DNA from: Guillardia theta CCMP2712 | Lineage: Eukaryota; Cryptophyceae; Pyrenomonadales; Geminigeraceae | Direction of reading: 5' to 3' | Length of the DNA stretch: 33,438 nt | NCBI RefSeq assembly: GCF_000315625.1 | Contig: NW_005434567.1 | Coordinates: 139,019-172,456, forward strand | Shown here: positions 1-11,200 of the stretch, one piece after another | Numbering within the stretch: position 1 is the first letter of the stretch | Layout: each line of letters begins with the position of its first letter | The notes under the pieces: model-generated | The model's input: only the letters and a program-made list of their open reading frames with translations | Databases searched by the model: none | What the model was told of the DNA's origin: nothing | Program-made: the position numbers and the translations under genes

Positions 1-470
1 AGGAGGAAGGTACGAGGAGATGACAAGGAGGCAGGTACGAGGAGATGACAAGGAGGCAGGTACTCGGCTAGGGGGGATGGTACACAGACTCGGGCCTGGG
101 GAGGGTACGAGGGGAAAAGGGGGTGGTGGTGATCTGGGAAGACCGGTGTAATTGACTGTATGATCTGAAAGGGAATATGGGGGGAGGGGGGGTACTGGCA
201 TAGCATTGTATTGGGGGGGGAAGGGTGGTGGCGGTATGTGAGGAACACCGGTGTGTTTTGACTAATAGATTGCTAGTAGGGGTAGGGTGGACCACCGACC
301 CCGACATGTGACACTAGGGTAGGGGATAGTACCGGTATTTTTGATACCGAGTCCTGGTTATGAAGGGGGTAGCTGCTTTGGGCCTTGAGGGGTGGGTCTT
401 GGGGAGGGGTACGAAGGGGTGTTTAAAGGGGGGTGGAGGGGTGGGGTAAAGTTACAAAATGGAGTTGGAA
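1..470. repeat. G-rich block with 25-bp tandem repeat
   Basis: The top strand is strongly G-rich, with recurring words such as GGTACGA, GGGGTA and GTAGGGTAGGGG. Bases 1-65 hold about 2.5 copies of a 25-bp unit (AAGGAGGCAGGTACGAGGAG followed by ATGAC). No convincing gene is visible; the antisense frame at 68-307 is Pro/Thr-rich because of composition. The same word set recurs at about 6415-6560, 23870-25060 and 26345-26640. Confidence 0.7.
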
Positions 471-650
471 AATGATTACAAAAGTATACGGTTACGACCG
501 TTATAGATACGTGTAACGGTCGAAAACGGGGAGTTTTGAATGGAAAATGATTTATAGTTTCAAAAAGTTGAGTGGAAAATGATTACTGCAAACTTTCGTT
601 GAATGGAAAATGATTACTCCAAAAATTTGTTGACTGGAAATTGATGATTG
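467..650 (+). repeat. Degenerate TGGAAAATGATTA repeat, about five copies
   Basis: The word TGGAAAATGATTA, or a close variant, occurs near 468, 541, 573, 604 and 635, mostly 30-70 bp apart, in AT-richer DNA than the preceding block. Between copies the sequence is only loosely similar. It looks like a short degenerate tandem array. Function unknown. Confidence 0.6.
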
Positions 651-1086
651 CCCTTCGGTACTCTCCATTAGCATTTCCCGGAGTCCAAAGCACCGAGTCG
701 ACTCTGGCAATCTCTGAGTAATGCTGACTCACTGATGTTCGGCCCCCGGGCCGCAAGAGTTCTCAATGTCCAACCCGCCTCAGGTAGTATCATCAGTCGA
801 GGTCATGCGACCCAATCTTGCAAAACCCCATCCGTTCATATCTCAATCACAGAGTAGTTTTACGTAAGCCTAGTCATAGGAAATCGAAGATTCGAGAGCG
901 TGAAGGGAAGAAAAGCCGGCCAGAACAATGAATATAAAAGACGGGATTGGGGCATGCAACAGTAAATTGAGTAGGAGGGGAACGCAGATCGATACAAGAA
1001 AAAGGCAAGAAATACAAACAGACACAAATTCGACATTGTCAGTGCTTACAACAATGCGCAAACTACACCGTATGCTCCACCCAGCA

Positions 1087-1503
1087 ATGACAAGCAGCCC
1101 CACCAACCATCAAACCCTCACCGTCAAGATCTTCCCGCGCCGTAAGAAGGGCGAGGACGACAGCGTGCCCAGGGAGCCCATCTACATCAGCCTGGAGCTC
1201 CTGTCGCGATACTTCCACCTCAAGCAGGAGGAGGTGGCGAGCGCGCTGGGGGTGTCGCTGACGAGCTTCAAGGGGGCGTGCAGGCGGGTGGGGCTGAAGA
1301 AGTGGCCGTACGTGAGGAGCTACACGGAGGAGAAGGGGGGGAGCGGGGAGGAGGAGAGCAGCGAGGAGGAGGGGAGGGGGAGCTACGAGGGGGATCTGGG
1401 CTTCTGGGGGGAGCTACTGGAGGAGGCGCTGAGGCACGTGGAGGAGTCAGGGGAGGACTTAGGATTTGCGAAGGACACAACAATGCGGCTTCCTCGTTGT
1501 TGA
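1087..1503 (+). CDS. RWP-RK domain protein, copy A
   Basis: This is a putative DNA-binding regulator of the RWP-RK (NIN-like/RKD) class. The chosen ATG gives 138 residues and an N-terminus (MTSS...) like that of copy B (MTST...); an in-frame ATG at 928 would add 53 residues. A basic stretch FPRRKKGED is followed by the RWP-RK helices (ISLELLSRYFHLKQEEVA, then LTSFKGACRRVGLKKWPY). The canonical RWPYRK signature reads KKWPYVRS here. Downstream are a Gly/Ser/Glu-rich linker and an acidic helix ending in LEEALRHVEESGE. The last 15 residues differ completely from copy B. Bases 1126-1456 are almost identical to 2274-2604 while both flanks differ, suggesting recent duplication or gene conversion. 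No AATAAA is evident close by. The C-terminus could continue through an unrecognised intron. Confidence 0.75.
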   Translation: MTSSPTNHQTLTVKIFPRRKKGEDDSVPREPIYISLELLSRYFHLKQEEVASALGVSLTSFKGACRRVGLKKWPYVRSYTEEKGGSGEEESSEEEGRGSYEGDLGFWGELLEEALRHVEESGEDLGFAKDTTMRLPRC

Positions 1504-2198
1504 ATGCGTTTGAGGTTCCTCAGGCTGAATTGTTGTATGAAATAATAAGTTTTGTGTGCACATATACATCTTGCTGTCAAAAAAACGTTTGACATCACTG
1601 GGTCTGTTTTCATGGTGGTAGAGGTGTATGAATTTGATCGTCGCTGTCGTAACGAATGAAGCATATGATGTTCGTACAACTTACCGCGACAGGATCTCCA
1701 GGCTGATGTAGTTCTGGGTTGACTGGCTCTCAAAATAGAGTCAGGGCGGTCGTATGCATCTTTGATACTCGCAGTAGGGTTAGTAACGATGATGTATATG
1801 ATACTCGTACGGTTCGTAACGATGTTGTATGTGATACTCGTAGGGTCCGTAACGATGATGTACTCGTACGGTTCCGACGTCACGAGCACCATTGAGATTT
1901 ACGGAGTTCCGAAGTCCGTGCCCTCTGTGACTGTCGTCCGACCGCCCTCGGATACCGTCGACATGCGTAAAAAAAACTATTTTCGACTATTTTGAGAGCC
2001 AGTGAACTCAGAAGCGACGAGGTTTTTGGGGGTCAGACACACTCCGAAACGTTACCACATCTCGTAAGCAAGAAACGAATCGCTCCAAGAGAGACGGTCG
2101 AATCGAAACCACTCCATTTCAGTCAGGGGTCCGCGTGACCCGCATCTCTGTTAAAACATCCATCCCAAGCCGGCCAGCCAGAGTCGACTGCTGCCGGA
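1504..2198. other. Intergenic spacer between RWP-RK copies
   Basis: This 695-bp spacer holds a minisatellite at 1757-1878 and otherwise nothing I recognise. An antisense frame at 1383-1892 reads the minisatellite as repeated isoleucine/threonine-rich peptide and has no family likeness. Confidence 0.5.
1757..1878 (+). repeat. Minisatellite, about 31-36 bp units
   Basis: Three and a half imperfect units start with GATACTCG and contain GTAACGATGATGTA. Units vary between about 31 and 36 bp and carry point differences (TAGGGTTAG, TACGGTTCG, TAGGGTCCG). It lies in the spacer between the two RWP-RK copies. Confidence 0.75.
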
Positions 2199-2657
2199 AT
2201 GACCTCCACGATCATGTACGACGTCCCGCCGCTTCCTCTCCCAACCGATCCTCACAACAGTCCAACTCTTGTGAAGATCTTCCCGCGCCGCAAGAAGGGC
2301 GAGGACGACAGCGTGCCCAGGGAGCCCATCTACATCAGCCTGGAGCTCCTGTCGCGGTACTTCCACCTCAAGCAGGAGGAGGTGGCGAGCGCGCTGGGGG
2401 TGTCGCTGACGAGCTTCAAGGGGGCGTGCAGGCGGGTGGGGCTGAAGAAGTGGCCGTACGTGAGGAGCTACACGGAGGAGAAGGGGGGGAGCGGGGAGGA
2501 GGGGAGCAGCGAGGAGGAGGGGAGGGGGAGCTACGAGGGGGATCTGGGCTTCTGGGGGGAGCTACTGGAGGAGGCGCTGAGGCATGTGGAGGAGTCAGGG
2601 GAGGGATCGAGATGGAAGAAGAGACGATTGATGAGTGTAAGCAGTTTTGTGGAGTAG
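2199..2657 (+). CDS. RWP-RK domain protein, copy B
   Basis: A single-exon frame of 152 residues starts at an ATG with G at -3. It carries the same core as copy A: FPRRKKGED, then the RWP-RK helices with KKWPYVRS in place of RWPYRK, then a Gly/Ser/Glu linker and an acidic helix. The core differs from copy A by about four substitutions in 331 bp. The N-terminus before VKIFPRR is longer and Pro-rich, and the C-terminus after VEESGE is unrelated (basic, then SVSSFVE). An AATAAA lies about 35 bp after the stop (near 2692), as expected for a 3' end. Family assignment is firm; the target genes cannot be inferred. Confidence 0.8.
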   Translation: MTSTIMYDVPPLPLPTDPHNSPTLVKIFPRRKKGEDDSVPREPIYISLELLSRYFHLKQEEVASALGVSLTSFKGACRRVGLKKWPYVRSYTEEKGGSGEEGSSEEEGRGSYEGDLGFWGELLEEALRHVEESGEGSRWKKRRLMSVSSFVE

Positions 2658-2691
2658 AACTTCCTTTTGATACGTACTTGTATAGTGTAAA

Positions 2692-2698
2692 AATAAAC
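2692..2698 (+). terminator. Poly(A) signal of RWP-RK copy B
   Basis: An AATAAA within AAAAATAAAC lies about 35 bp downstream of the TAG stop at 2655-2657. Confidence 0.5.
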
Positions 2699-2769
2699 TT
2701 GGAAGGACAAACTTGGCAGATCCTTTTTTTCTGGGTTCGAGTGCAACAGCTAAGTGGTTGAGCTTGGGT

Positions 2770-5000
2770 CATTTTACTGGTTTGTTTGTGACAATCTCAA
2801 CATGCTGTTCCAAATCAAAGAAAGAAGGGTAAAGTGAACCATGCAGAGTAGCGCTGTTTTTTTTCCCGGCAAGCATTCATTCATTCTCTGCGAAGACCTT
2901 CAACTGGTGGTTGCGCTGCTGTTTTTCTGTCGGACTTACAGACCATTTCCTTTCCAAATGAAGAACTTACTTGTTCAACTCGCTCACAAGATCTGCTCTT
3001 GCATTATCTTCTTTTGCGCGTTTTGCAAACACGTTGTCCGAAGCGAGGTTTCATATTTGAAGCGACCCATGTTAAACATTGCCACCACTTTGTCCGTTTA
3101 CTGGTCAGCATCTAATGCATTCGATGCTTCTTGTAGGTTTGCCGCACAAAGAATAGTTTCGTAATCTTTGAAAAAGGAACAGAACAGCAATACTTTTGAT
3201 CAACTTTATCCTTCCGCACCAAAGAAATTACAAAAAGCGTTCACAGGATGTGCATCGTGATATGAACTTCCATTCACCATCTTGTCATTACTTGGTAAGA
3301 TCCTGTGTCCAGTTCAGGAGTAGCCAGGTAAGGACTGACTTTCAAGCTAAGAAAGAAATCTTCTGAGGCTGCTGATTGAGCAGTTGTGTGGACTAGTAAC
3401 CGTCTTTCAGCCAATCTGATGAGAAATCCTTGCACCCACATCTTGCTATTTCATTCTTGCATCTTTGTTCCCATTGAGTTGATCGGAAAATCTAACAGAA
3501 CTATGTTGTACGGCTCAGTAAGATCCTCCATTGTTAATCCGGTGTCCTCTAGTTGGTCTACTTCACACGACCAGGCCGAGTCGGTGATGAAAATGAGTGT
3601 CTGTCTCGAGAATATTGAAGAGATTTCAGACCCATCCATGGTTGAGGGCAGCTCCAGTCTGGCTCAGAAGAGTTGAAGAACCGGGTGGAAGAGCAGGAAG
3701 ACAGGAGAGGTGAGGAGGAGCATAATAGCAGGAGGAAACGAAAAAGAAACGAAATGAAAATGAGAGCGGCTCATTATTTTTCCACTGGAGTATGTACGGG
3801 TTCTTCTTGCATTGGAGAAAAAGGATAACAGATGTATGCCGCGTTTGAGTACCGCTTGTTGACACGAGACCCCTGTTCCCTAATGCGAGCTTCATGCAAA
3901 GTAGACTAATGATACATTTGATTGTCTTTGATGCGCCTGAGTTTAGAATGAAGGCAAGTAAGGTATATTGCTGCTTGTCATTTCCTTTAACATTCCCGGT
4001 TTGACATTTTTTTTTTGTCTGCACTTATTTTCTGTTTCCTTTCGTAGCTAGTTGGAAGTCTGCATGCGAGACCAGGTCTTGGTTATTGCTTCATCTTATA
4101 CCAGTCCATTTCAGAAAGATTTCATCCTGCATCAGCAACAAGACAGGGACACCCTGACATCTGGAATGATTTGCAAGAATTTGCAGCGATCGTCACTATG
4201 CTTTCGCGCTACTATCGGAATGAGAAACGTTTCGCAATACTTTCACTTTTGTTTCACCGATTCCGAGATTGTGGTACAGAATTTCACCTATCTGGTACCT
4301 TCTCCTCCCTGATATTTGGCTCCAAAATTTGATTTTCTCATTCAAATTTGAGTGCACGATAAAAGGGTCAAAATTAAAGGGGCCAGCAGAAGGTTGACGT
4401 GCTCATTCCCCAAAAGACGTCTTTTGATTTTTTTCTTCTTTTCTTTTTTTGTTTTTTTTTTGCTCCCCTTTCCTTCAAAGCGGTGCTGCAAGAGGTTCGT
4501 CACATAGTAGAGATATGTTGTGTGCGCAACATAGAGCGCCGCACGTGTAGGGAATAGGGTTCATGTCCTAGCCGACAGCAGTAGTCTGTCGTGCTCGTCC
4601 TATTCTAGTAAACGCAGCAGTGATTGCTCTGGCGCTCTCAGGAAATCGTGGTCTTGCTCAAACTCTTTAGAGAACGTATGAAAGCCATGGACATATTGAG
4701 CCCAAAAATCATGAAGATGAATTCAGGGGGCGGCAACACTATCACAGGCGGCAACACTATCACAAAACGCAGAAGAATAGCACGGAACACGAAACAAATT
4801 TGGCAATAGAGCATGGATGCCAAATCTCGTTTGGCAAGGTGGAATGATATGTTCCGCTTATTTTTCTTCAAGAAATAAAATTGGTAGGATACGAAGCAAA
4901 GATACACATACTTCTAGTTACAACCACTTCTATTCGGATTCGCATCTCTAAATGCACATTTCTTAACATCGATGGGTCAAGCAGCTTGCTTCGTAGTACT
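2770..5000. other. Gene-poor interval
   Basis: About 2.2 kb without a gene I can support. There are several short frames (for example 2841-3164 +, 3626-4024 -, 4052-4312 +), none with a recognisable domain or clear splice structure. A 62-codon frame at 3451-3639 (-) starts in a good context (ACCATGG) but resembles nothing I know. A T-rich tract lies at 4428-4462. Confidence 0.4.
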
Positions 5001-5006
5001 CATCTC

Positions 5007-5012
5007 TTTATT
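5007..5012 (-). terminator. AATAAA overlapping the stop of the third RWP-RK gene
   Basis: Reading the minus strand, the stop codon TAA is embedded in AAAATAAAG, so the possible poly(A) signal begins before the stop. It could be coincidental. Confidence 0.4.
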
Positions 5013-5649
5013 TTCCTTGTACGTGCTCAATTACCTCGTCAAATATAGTCTTTTCCATATACAGCTCTTCTTCGACTTTGACAACCTCGGTATGAGATGC
5101 CCTGTTTGTCTGTGATCCGTCACTTTCCTCCCAGCTATCTACAAAATCTTTTCCCTGTACATTCCCTTCATTGGCATCAACCTCCATTGCAGAAGAGTCC
5201 CGCATTCTCCCGCGCTTGACTTTCTTTTTCTTGACCTTGGCATGATCGCCAGTTGCTGCATCATCGCTGAGAGCATGCTGTGCAATCTCATCGCCGATCT
5301 CCCGTCTCGGCAGCTCCATGTACGAGGCTTCGTTGTCTCCTTGGTAGCGATTGTTTGAGTCATTGTCTGCTGATTCAGACCTATCAGAAGAAGAGTGATG
5401 CAGCTCTTTTTCCTCTTGCTTGCTGTTGTATTTCCTGTTGTACGGCCACCTTACGACCCCGAGACGTCTGCACGCGCCTTTGAAGCTCGTAAGCGACAAG
5501 CCTAATTGCTGGGCAGCGTCCTCCTGCTTCATCTCGAAGAAGCGAGACACAAGTTCATACGTCAGCTCGACAGGTTCCTTGACTTCTGCCATGTCCTCTC
5601 CTCTCCTGCGCCTCGGAAACACCGAGACGCTTCCAGTTGGTTCTGTCAT
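5008..5649 (-). CDS. RWP-RK domain protein, divergent paralogue
   Basis: A 213-residue protein starts at an ATG with A at -3 (MTEPTGSVSVFPRRRRGED); the frame is open a little further upstream only through a non-ATG codon. It shares the order of copies A and B: an FPRRRRGED basic motif, then RWP-RK helices (LTYELVSRFFEMKQEDAA, LTSFKGACRRLG) and a true VRWPYNRKY signature. After the domain it has a long low-complexity Ser/Asp/Asn/Glu segment, a basic cluster (AKVKKKKVKRGRMRD) that could be a nuclear localisation signal, and an acidic C-terminus ending in IEHVQGK. This tail is absent from copies A and B. It lies on the opposite strand about 2.3 kb from copy B. The FPRR(K/R)(K/R)GED box before the domain appears to be a subfamily hallmark. 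Confidence 0.85.
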   Translation of the reverse strand: MTEPTGSVSVFPRRRRGEDMAEVKEPVELTYELVSRFFEMKQEDAAQQLGLSLTSFKGACRRLGVVRWPYNRKYNSKQEEKELHHSSSDRSESADNDSNNRYQGDNEASYMELPRREIGDEIAQHALSDDAATGDHAKVKKKKVKRGRMRDSSAMEVDANEGNVQGKDFVDSWEESDGSQTNRASHTEVVKVEEELYMEKTIFDEVIEHVQGK

Positions 5650-5699
5650 TCTCACTGACAGTGTCCTTGAAGGGATCACAGCATGCTCGATGGTTGAAA

Positions 5700-7794
5700 A
5701 GAACAGGTTGAGCGATTACAGGAGATCAGATCATTGTTGACCTGCACAACCTTTATCATAACAAATTCTCTCATGGAACTGGGTTGAACAAACCTTCAGT
5801 GCTGGGCAACTGTACAGCCAATAATGTGCGTTGTTGAAAGGAAACGGCGAAATTTCAGGATGTAAAGGTGTACCTGATGCAAATTATTCAAAAAAATCTT
5901 GTACTAAAACATGGAAATGCACACGCAGTCAAGTGTTTTTCACCCGCACTAGAAAGATTACGGTCACAACACCAGCTAAACATGAACCAACGACATGCGG
6001 GTTGACAAATGCCGTTTTCATCAGCAAGGGCGCAGATCTCATCCAGGAACAAAAAGATATTGCTTCAGAAACGTACAAAAACACTTTAACACCAGAATTC
6101 ACTCAGAGGGAAGGCTCGGCTAGAGGAAAAGTCTTCGAGACCCGTTCCATGCATGTGTATTTTGACAAGAGCTAGACTCCAGTCTCCACCCGGTGGTTAG
6201 CTTACAAGGAAAGAAAGAGCTGATAGCAATCGTAAGAACAGGAGAGATCAAAAACATATCGACTGTAGGAGGACAGACGTGGGGAGAGAAACGGGGAGAT
6301 TGAAGTAGCCATACACACCATCTAACGCGCGGCGGCGCGGAAAGGAGTTGAGTGATAATTAGACTTGAGGCGTTATTACTTAACCTCCAAATCAATCAGA
6401 GCACTGCTCCTTTGATACAGGGGTACCTACTTTTTAGAACCGGTACTTCTGAGGATGTTTGAGTGGGTACTGGGTAGCGTCATGTCGTACCGAAAGGTAG
6501 GGTCTATTTATAGGACGGTTTTCCCAGCGAAAAGTCGTCATACGGTACAATTACAAGTCAGTGCGACGTGATTTTATCGAAAACAAGTCTTTTCATGTGA
6601 TCACGAGACCGGCGATCGCAACGACAGAACGTGACAGAAAGCAAGACAGTCGGATGACTCCTGATGACTGATCCGGTTCGGGTATGGCAGGCGATGCTCG
6701 TGCGCAGGAGACGAGCCGCACATTCTGGTGGAACAAGCACCGTTCATGTGTTAGCACAGTACAGGATGTCAGTTGCAAAGGATGGTTGCGAAGAGAACGT
6801 CAATACACAGGGAGCAAGCATCCAAAGGTTCTACTTGAACGCGCGTAGGTAGAGCCTTTCGATGCGCAATTCAAACACTGTTTGGGTACTGAATGGTTCA
6901 TCTTTGTTTTCAATGCACCGAGATATAGCCGGTGATCGTTTCCGATGATAAAGTGAGAAACCGGCACGTGCCTTCTTAAGGCCAAATAAGGATCCAAGAC
7001 AGAATGTTGGGGGCATCTAGATAGTGCATAGTTTCAACATGTTAAAGTCTGCAGGTTGGCCTTGACTACCCCGCAGGTGTGCTATCAAGAAACTCGACAC
7101 GTCAATCACTTTGCGCAGCAAAGCTCTGCGCAGCAAAGTACATCCTGCATAAACAAATAGGTCATTGTGAACCCGCAAAACGTCATGCTAACAAACAACA
7201 ACCTATTTATGTGTACTTTGATGCTTGACTGCATGCCGGATGCATCTGATACTGCTCTTTAGCCCTGCATCCGGTCAAATCAGGAGGAACTTGAAGCCGT
7301 GCCACCAAATGGATCTAAACACATGGTTTCGCGAAAACATGCAAAGATTAGATCTCTCTCTCTCTCTCTCTCTGTCGCGAACAAAGCTTGCAGGGACTCA
7401 ACACGATTGTTGCGACGTGAAATAACGACAAACACTCAGAAACAACTTGCATATCTGTCTGCAGCAAGCAGGGCGCATTGCATGCAAGATGTAAGTGCGA
7501 TGAGTGTTTGTGTGTTTCTCAAAATCTTTGCGGGTTGCTTGAGAATAACATGCAAATTGTGCCTCTGCTTCGAGCACGTACAAGGGAGTGGCGATATTAT
7601 GGTTTCATCATCCTGGAGTAAATCAAATGTGGTCCGTGCTTCATCAGCCACCACTCAACAAGAGAATTTATAATCAAGTGTCAACCATCTTGTGCGGACG
7701 AGCATGCATATATGAGCACCACCCACCTACTATATGGACAAGCATGCTAGTCATCATGATTCTCAACGTGTACAGGAGGAGGAGGAGGAGGAGG

Positions 7795-7834
<40 letters not shown>

Positions 7835-8285
7835 GGAGGAGGAGGAGGAGGAGGAGGAGCAGCAGCAGCAGCAGCGATTGGCTGGAAGCGGAACCTCCAT
7901 TTTTGGTGCCTTCCCTGCAATTCTATTTGTACATTTTATATAGGGTATAATAATACTTTATAAGTGGTGTAGCCCGTATGAAGTTGACAAGTAAACAGTA
8001 CCACACATTTATACATTTTGTACCACTCTACTCCTTTAAAAAGCTACTACCAAATTCACCTTGTTACGCCCGCTAGCTATGGCGAAGGAGGGGAGGAGGC
8101 AGTAGGGGAGGCGTCTAGTGGTGCATCAAAGGAAGCAAAGGGAAACAGAAGATCGCACAAGGACGTAGAAGCAGACAAGCAGCTCTCCCACCTTGAACGC
8201 CACTCGTTGAGGCCTGCTGGAGGAAGGTTTGGTGCTGTGTTACATCTTGCCCGGAGGCAGCTACCCTGGGCAGCTCTGCTCGGCC
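5700..8285. other. Gene-poor interval with simple repeats
   Basis: No supported gene. It contains a GGTAC-rich patch at about 6415-6560, a (CT)11 tract at about 7353-7373, a short palindromic repeat around 7112-7142 (CTTTGCGCAGCAAAG, partly repeated), and a triplet-repeat run at 7771-7875. The sequence just before 8286 probably includes the 5' UTR and promoter of the calpain-like gene; I see no distinct promoter motif. Confidence 0.4.
7771..7875 (+). repeat. Compound triplet repeat (GGA)n(GAT)n(GAG)n(CAG)n
   Basis: Four pure or nearly pure triplet tracts follow one another: GGA, then about 12 GAT units, then GAG, then five CAG units. All frames through it give homopolymeric peptides, so the open frames here are artefacts unless a transcript shows otherwise. 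Confidence 0.85.
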
Positions 8286-11200
8286 ATGGAGCGGTATGAT
8301 GCTGGGCTGAAGATCATTGCTGGAGCGCAAATAGCGAAGGAGAGAAATGAGCTGGAATATGCTCACTCTCAGTATGTCAAGGGCATCGAGGAGCTTATCA
8401 AGCTTGTACAGGACGAGAAGGACGCCAACGTGGCGTTGCTGGTTAGGAAGCACGTGTCCAAGTAAGTCTTGTTGCAGCTAGAAATAGCTTCATCTGTGTA
8501 TATATACGCACTTGTCGTTGCCTAGTACGTTAGATCGCATGTTTCATCATGCGCTTTCATGATATGCTCTAGTACGCTTCACAATGTGCAGTTTCGTTAT
8601 GTGCTTTTCCTGCTTTCAGCGACGATGATCACTATCCGATGATCGTTTTATTCCTTGTTTTCCCATGTGCATAAATGCCAGAATCAACATGACTCCGTTA
8701 TGATCCAGATTCATGGAAGAAGCAGAAAACCTTCTCAACAATCCGTCCGAGCATGCCAGAGAGCTGAGGAAACGCGCTGCCATGATTGAGGGCAGGGCGA
8801 AGGACGCGGAAAAGGGGTTCAAGATCGGTCTGGCCCTGCAGTACTACACAGAAGCAGCGGATACATTCACTGCACTGCGGCATGAGAGCTTTGGCGAGCT
8901 CAAGAAATGGGCAGGGGAGAAAGCATTGGCTGCGCTCAACAAGGCGGAATACTTCCAGAAGCTTCAGAAGTGCACTACCAAGACGAAGGGCAACAACCCT
9001 GGCAAGTCGGCCGATGATGCTAACATCCTGGGCCTGCCCAGCGCGCCTGGAGGGGAGGAGGAGGACGCGTACTCTGTGCCTGCCAACATGACCGCCATTG
9101 ATCCCAACGACGAGGGGCCGAATCCGAACAGCCTGACAATGGTGTTCGCCAGGGTGAACAAGGCGGAAGTAGAGAAGATCCTCATACAGGGCAACCAGAT
9201 TAACGGGAAGTTCTTTGAAAGGTTCTTCCTAACAGATGCTGATGAGAAGAACTATGAGGGGTCGGCCTGGAAGGACCCGGACGGCTACCCGAAGCTCTCG
9301 GAGGTACAGAGGGAGAGCCATGCCCGTTGGGGTCGGCCTTCTCAGATCTTTCTCTCGCCCTACCTCTTCCACTCCTTGGAAGGGAGAGTCATCGTCCAGA
9401 GCTCGGGCTACTCGCACAGCTTCGCCCTCTCGCTCAGCGTCTGCGCAGACTGGGAGAGGCGATTCGGCAAGAGTCTCATCAGCCGCTCCATCTACCCGCA
9501 CGTGCGGGGGATCCCAGTGCTGAGCAGGTCGGGCAGGTACGTGCTGAAGATGCTGGTGAACGGGGCGGTGAGAAAAGTTTGCATCGATGAGTTCCTCCCT
9601 GTGAAGAGCGAGGGAGAGGTCGAGCTAATGTGTTCGTCCTCGTTAGGCAGAGAAGAGATCTGGGCCTGTCTGTATGAGAAGGCTTACTTCAAGCTTCATG
9701 GGTCGTACGACTTCACTGGCTGGACCAGCTGTGAGGATCTTCATGCTCTGTGCGGTTGGATCCCTGAAGAGATCCACCTGCATTCCATGGAGGGAGGAGG
9801 AGGAGGAGGAGGAGGAGGAGGAGAAGAGGTTGTGATCAGTGCGGTTCCTGTAGAGAATGTCGATAGCGGCAGTGATGACGGCATCGTTGAAGGTGAAGTC
9901 GAGCGATCTAATGACCGCTACTGCTGTTTCTGTTCTCCCACACGCTGTTGTCGTTTGATTCTGATAGATGCCTCTGTTGTCTCTCTTTACCACTCTTTCG
10001 CTTCCGAAAGAACCTCCCTCTAAATCTCGCTTGTCGTTTCCAGCTTTATCTGATATTCCTTTGATCGCAGCGATCCAGGTAGAGGAAGTGGATCAGGAGT
10101 GGAACAAGATCTCCATGGGAGTGAAGAAAGGCACTGGAATGTTCACTGTCCGCAGCAAGGCATGCTCGGAGGAGGAAGGGCTGCAGTCAGGGATCCCTTC
10201 CGAAATGACCTTTGCCGTGCTGGGTGCGGCGGAAGTGAATGGGTTGAAGCTGCTGAAGCTCAAGTCAGCCGACGTGGAAGCAGGATGGAAGGGGCGGGCG
10301 AGCATGGAGGACGCAAACTTTTGGACAGCCGACGCTGTGAGCTCGCTAGGCTCTGACGGTGAGAAGCTGGAGGAGGACAAGAAGTTCGGCGTCTTTTGGA
10401 TGCCATGGGCAGACGTCAGGAGCCGCTTCCAGTCAGTCTTCTGCAGCTGGAGTCCAGCTCGCTTCCGCTACCATCGCAGCTTGCACGGGGTATGGAAGAA
10501 GGCAAGCCCCTGCAGCACCCACTATGATGACGCTCCTCAGTACCTGATCCGCTTCCGCTGCTCCGCCCACACCATGATATGGCTCCTTCTCTCCAAGCAC
10601 TACTCTGACGCCAAGGACGCTACAAGGGTGGGCATGAAGTTGTTCCGATGGGGCCGCAAGGTGTACAGCACGGAAGGATCGATAGCGAGCAGTGACATGA
10701 AGTCCTCGCACTCTCTCCTCAAGATCCCCTGCCCTCCAGGCGATCATGCCTTCGTCTTCGTCCTCCTCGTCGACAGGCCCGCCGCCTCCCTGGGCTACAC
10801 CATCACCTCCTACTCCACCGAGCTCGTAGCGCTCTCCCCGGCACTGGACTGCCCCTCCCTTCAAGCGGGTGCATCCTCTATGTGCACTTTTAAGTCCTTT
10901 CGCCATGCCTGGTCCAAGATGCCCTTCCCCGGTGGTCCCCTGGGCTCCTCCCGCTTCCCCAACAACCCCATGTTCCGACTGGAGTGCATGGCGGAGGAGC
11001 GAGTTATGGTGAAGCTGCTGGCGAGGAAGGAGGCAGCTGGTCTGCTACCGGCCGTCTGCCTTCACCTCTTCGTCTCAGGTCGGAGGGTCGACAACAAGGA
11101 CGTGAAGGAGATCGAGTGCAGGGCCGGCAGCTCCGACTACATCCCCGGGTCAGCATGGAAGGAGTACCTGCTTCCTCCTGGCACCTTTACGCTGGTCGTG

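Noticed and set aside
3451-3639. 62-codon frame (-) with ACCATGG start
   Set aside because: Good start context but no recognisable domain, poly(A) signal or downstream exon that I could connect.
8018-8299. 93-codon frame (+) upstream of the calpain-like gene
   Set aside because: It overlaps the real start in another frame and reads like untranslated leader; MIT homology begins in the 8286 frame.
9968-10078. ATG at 9968 as the start of a separate gene
   Set aside because: It lies in the intron between calpain exons 2 and 3; homology is continuous across the splice junction.
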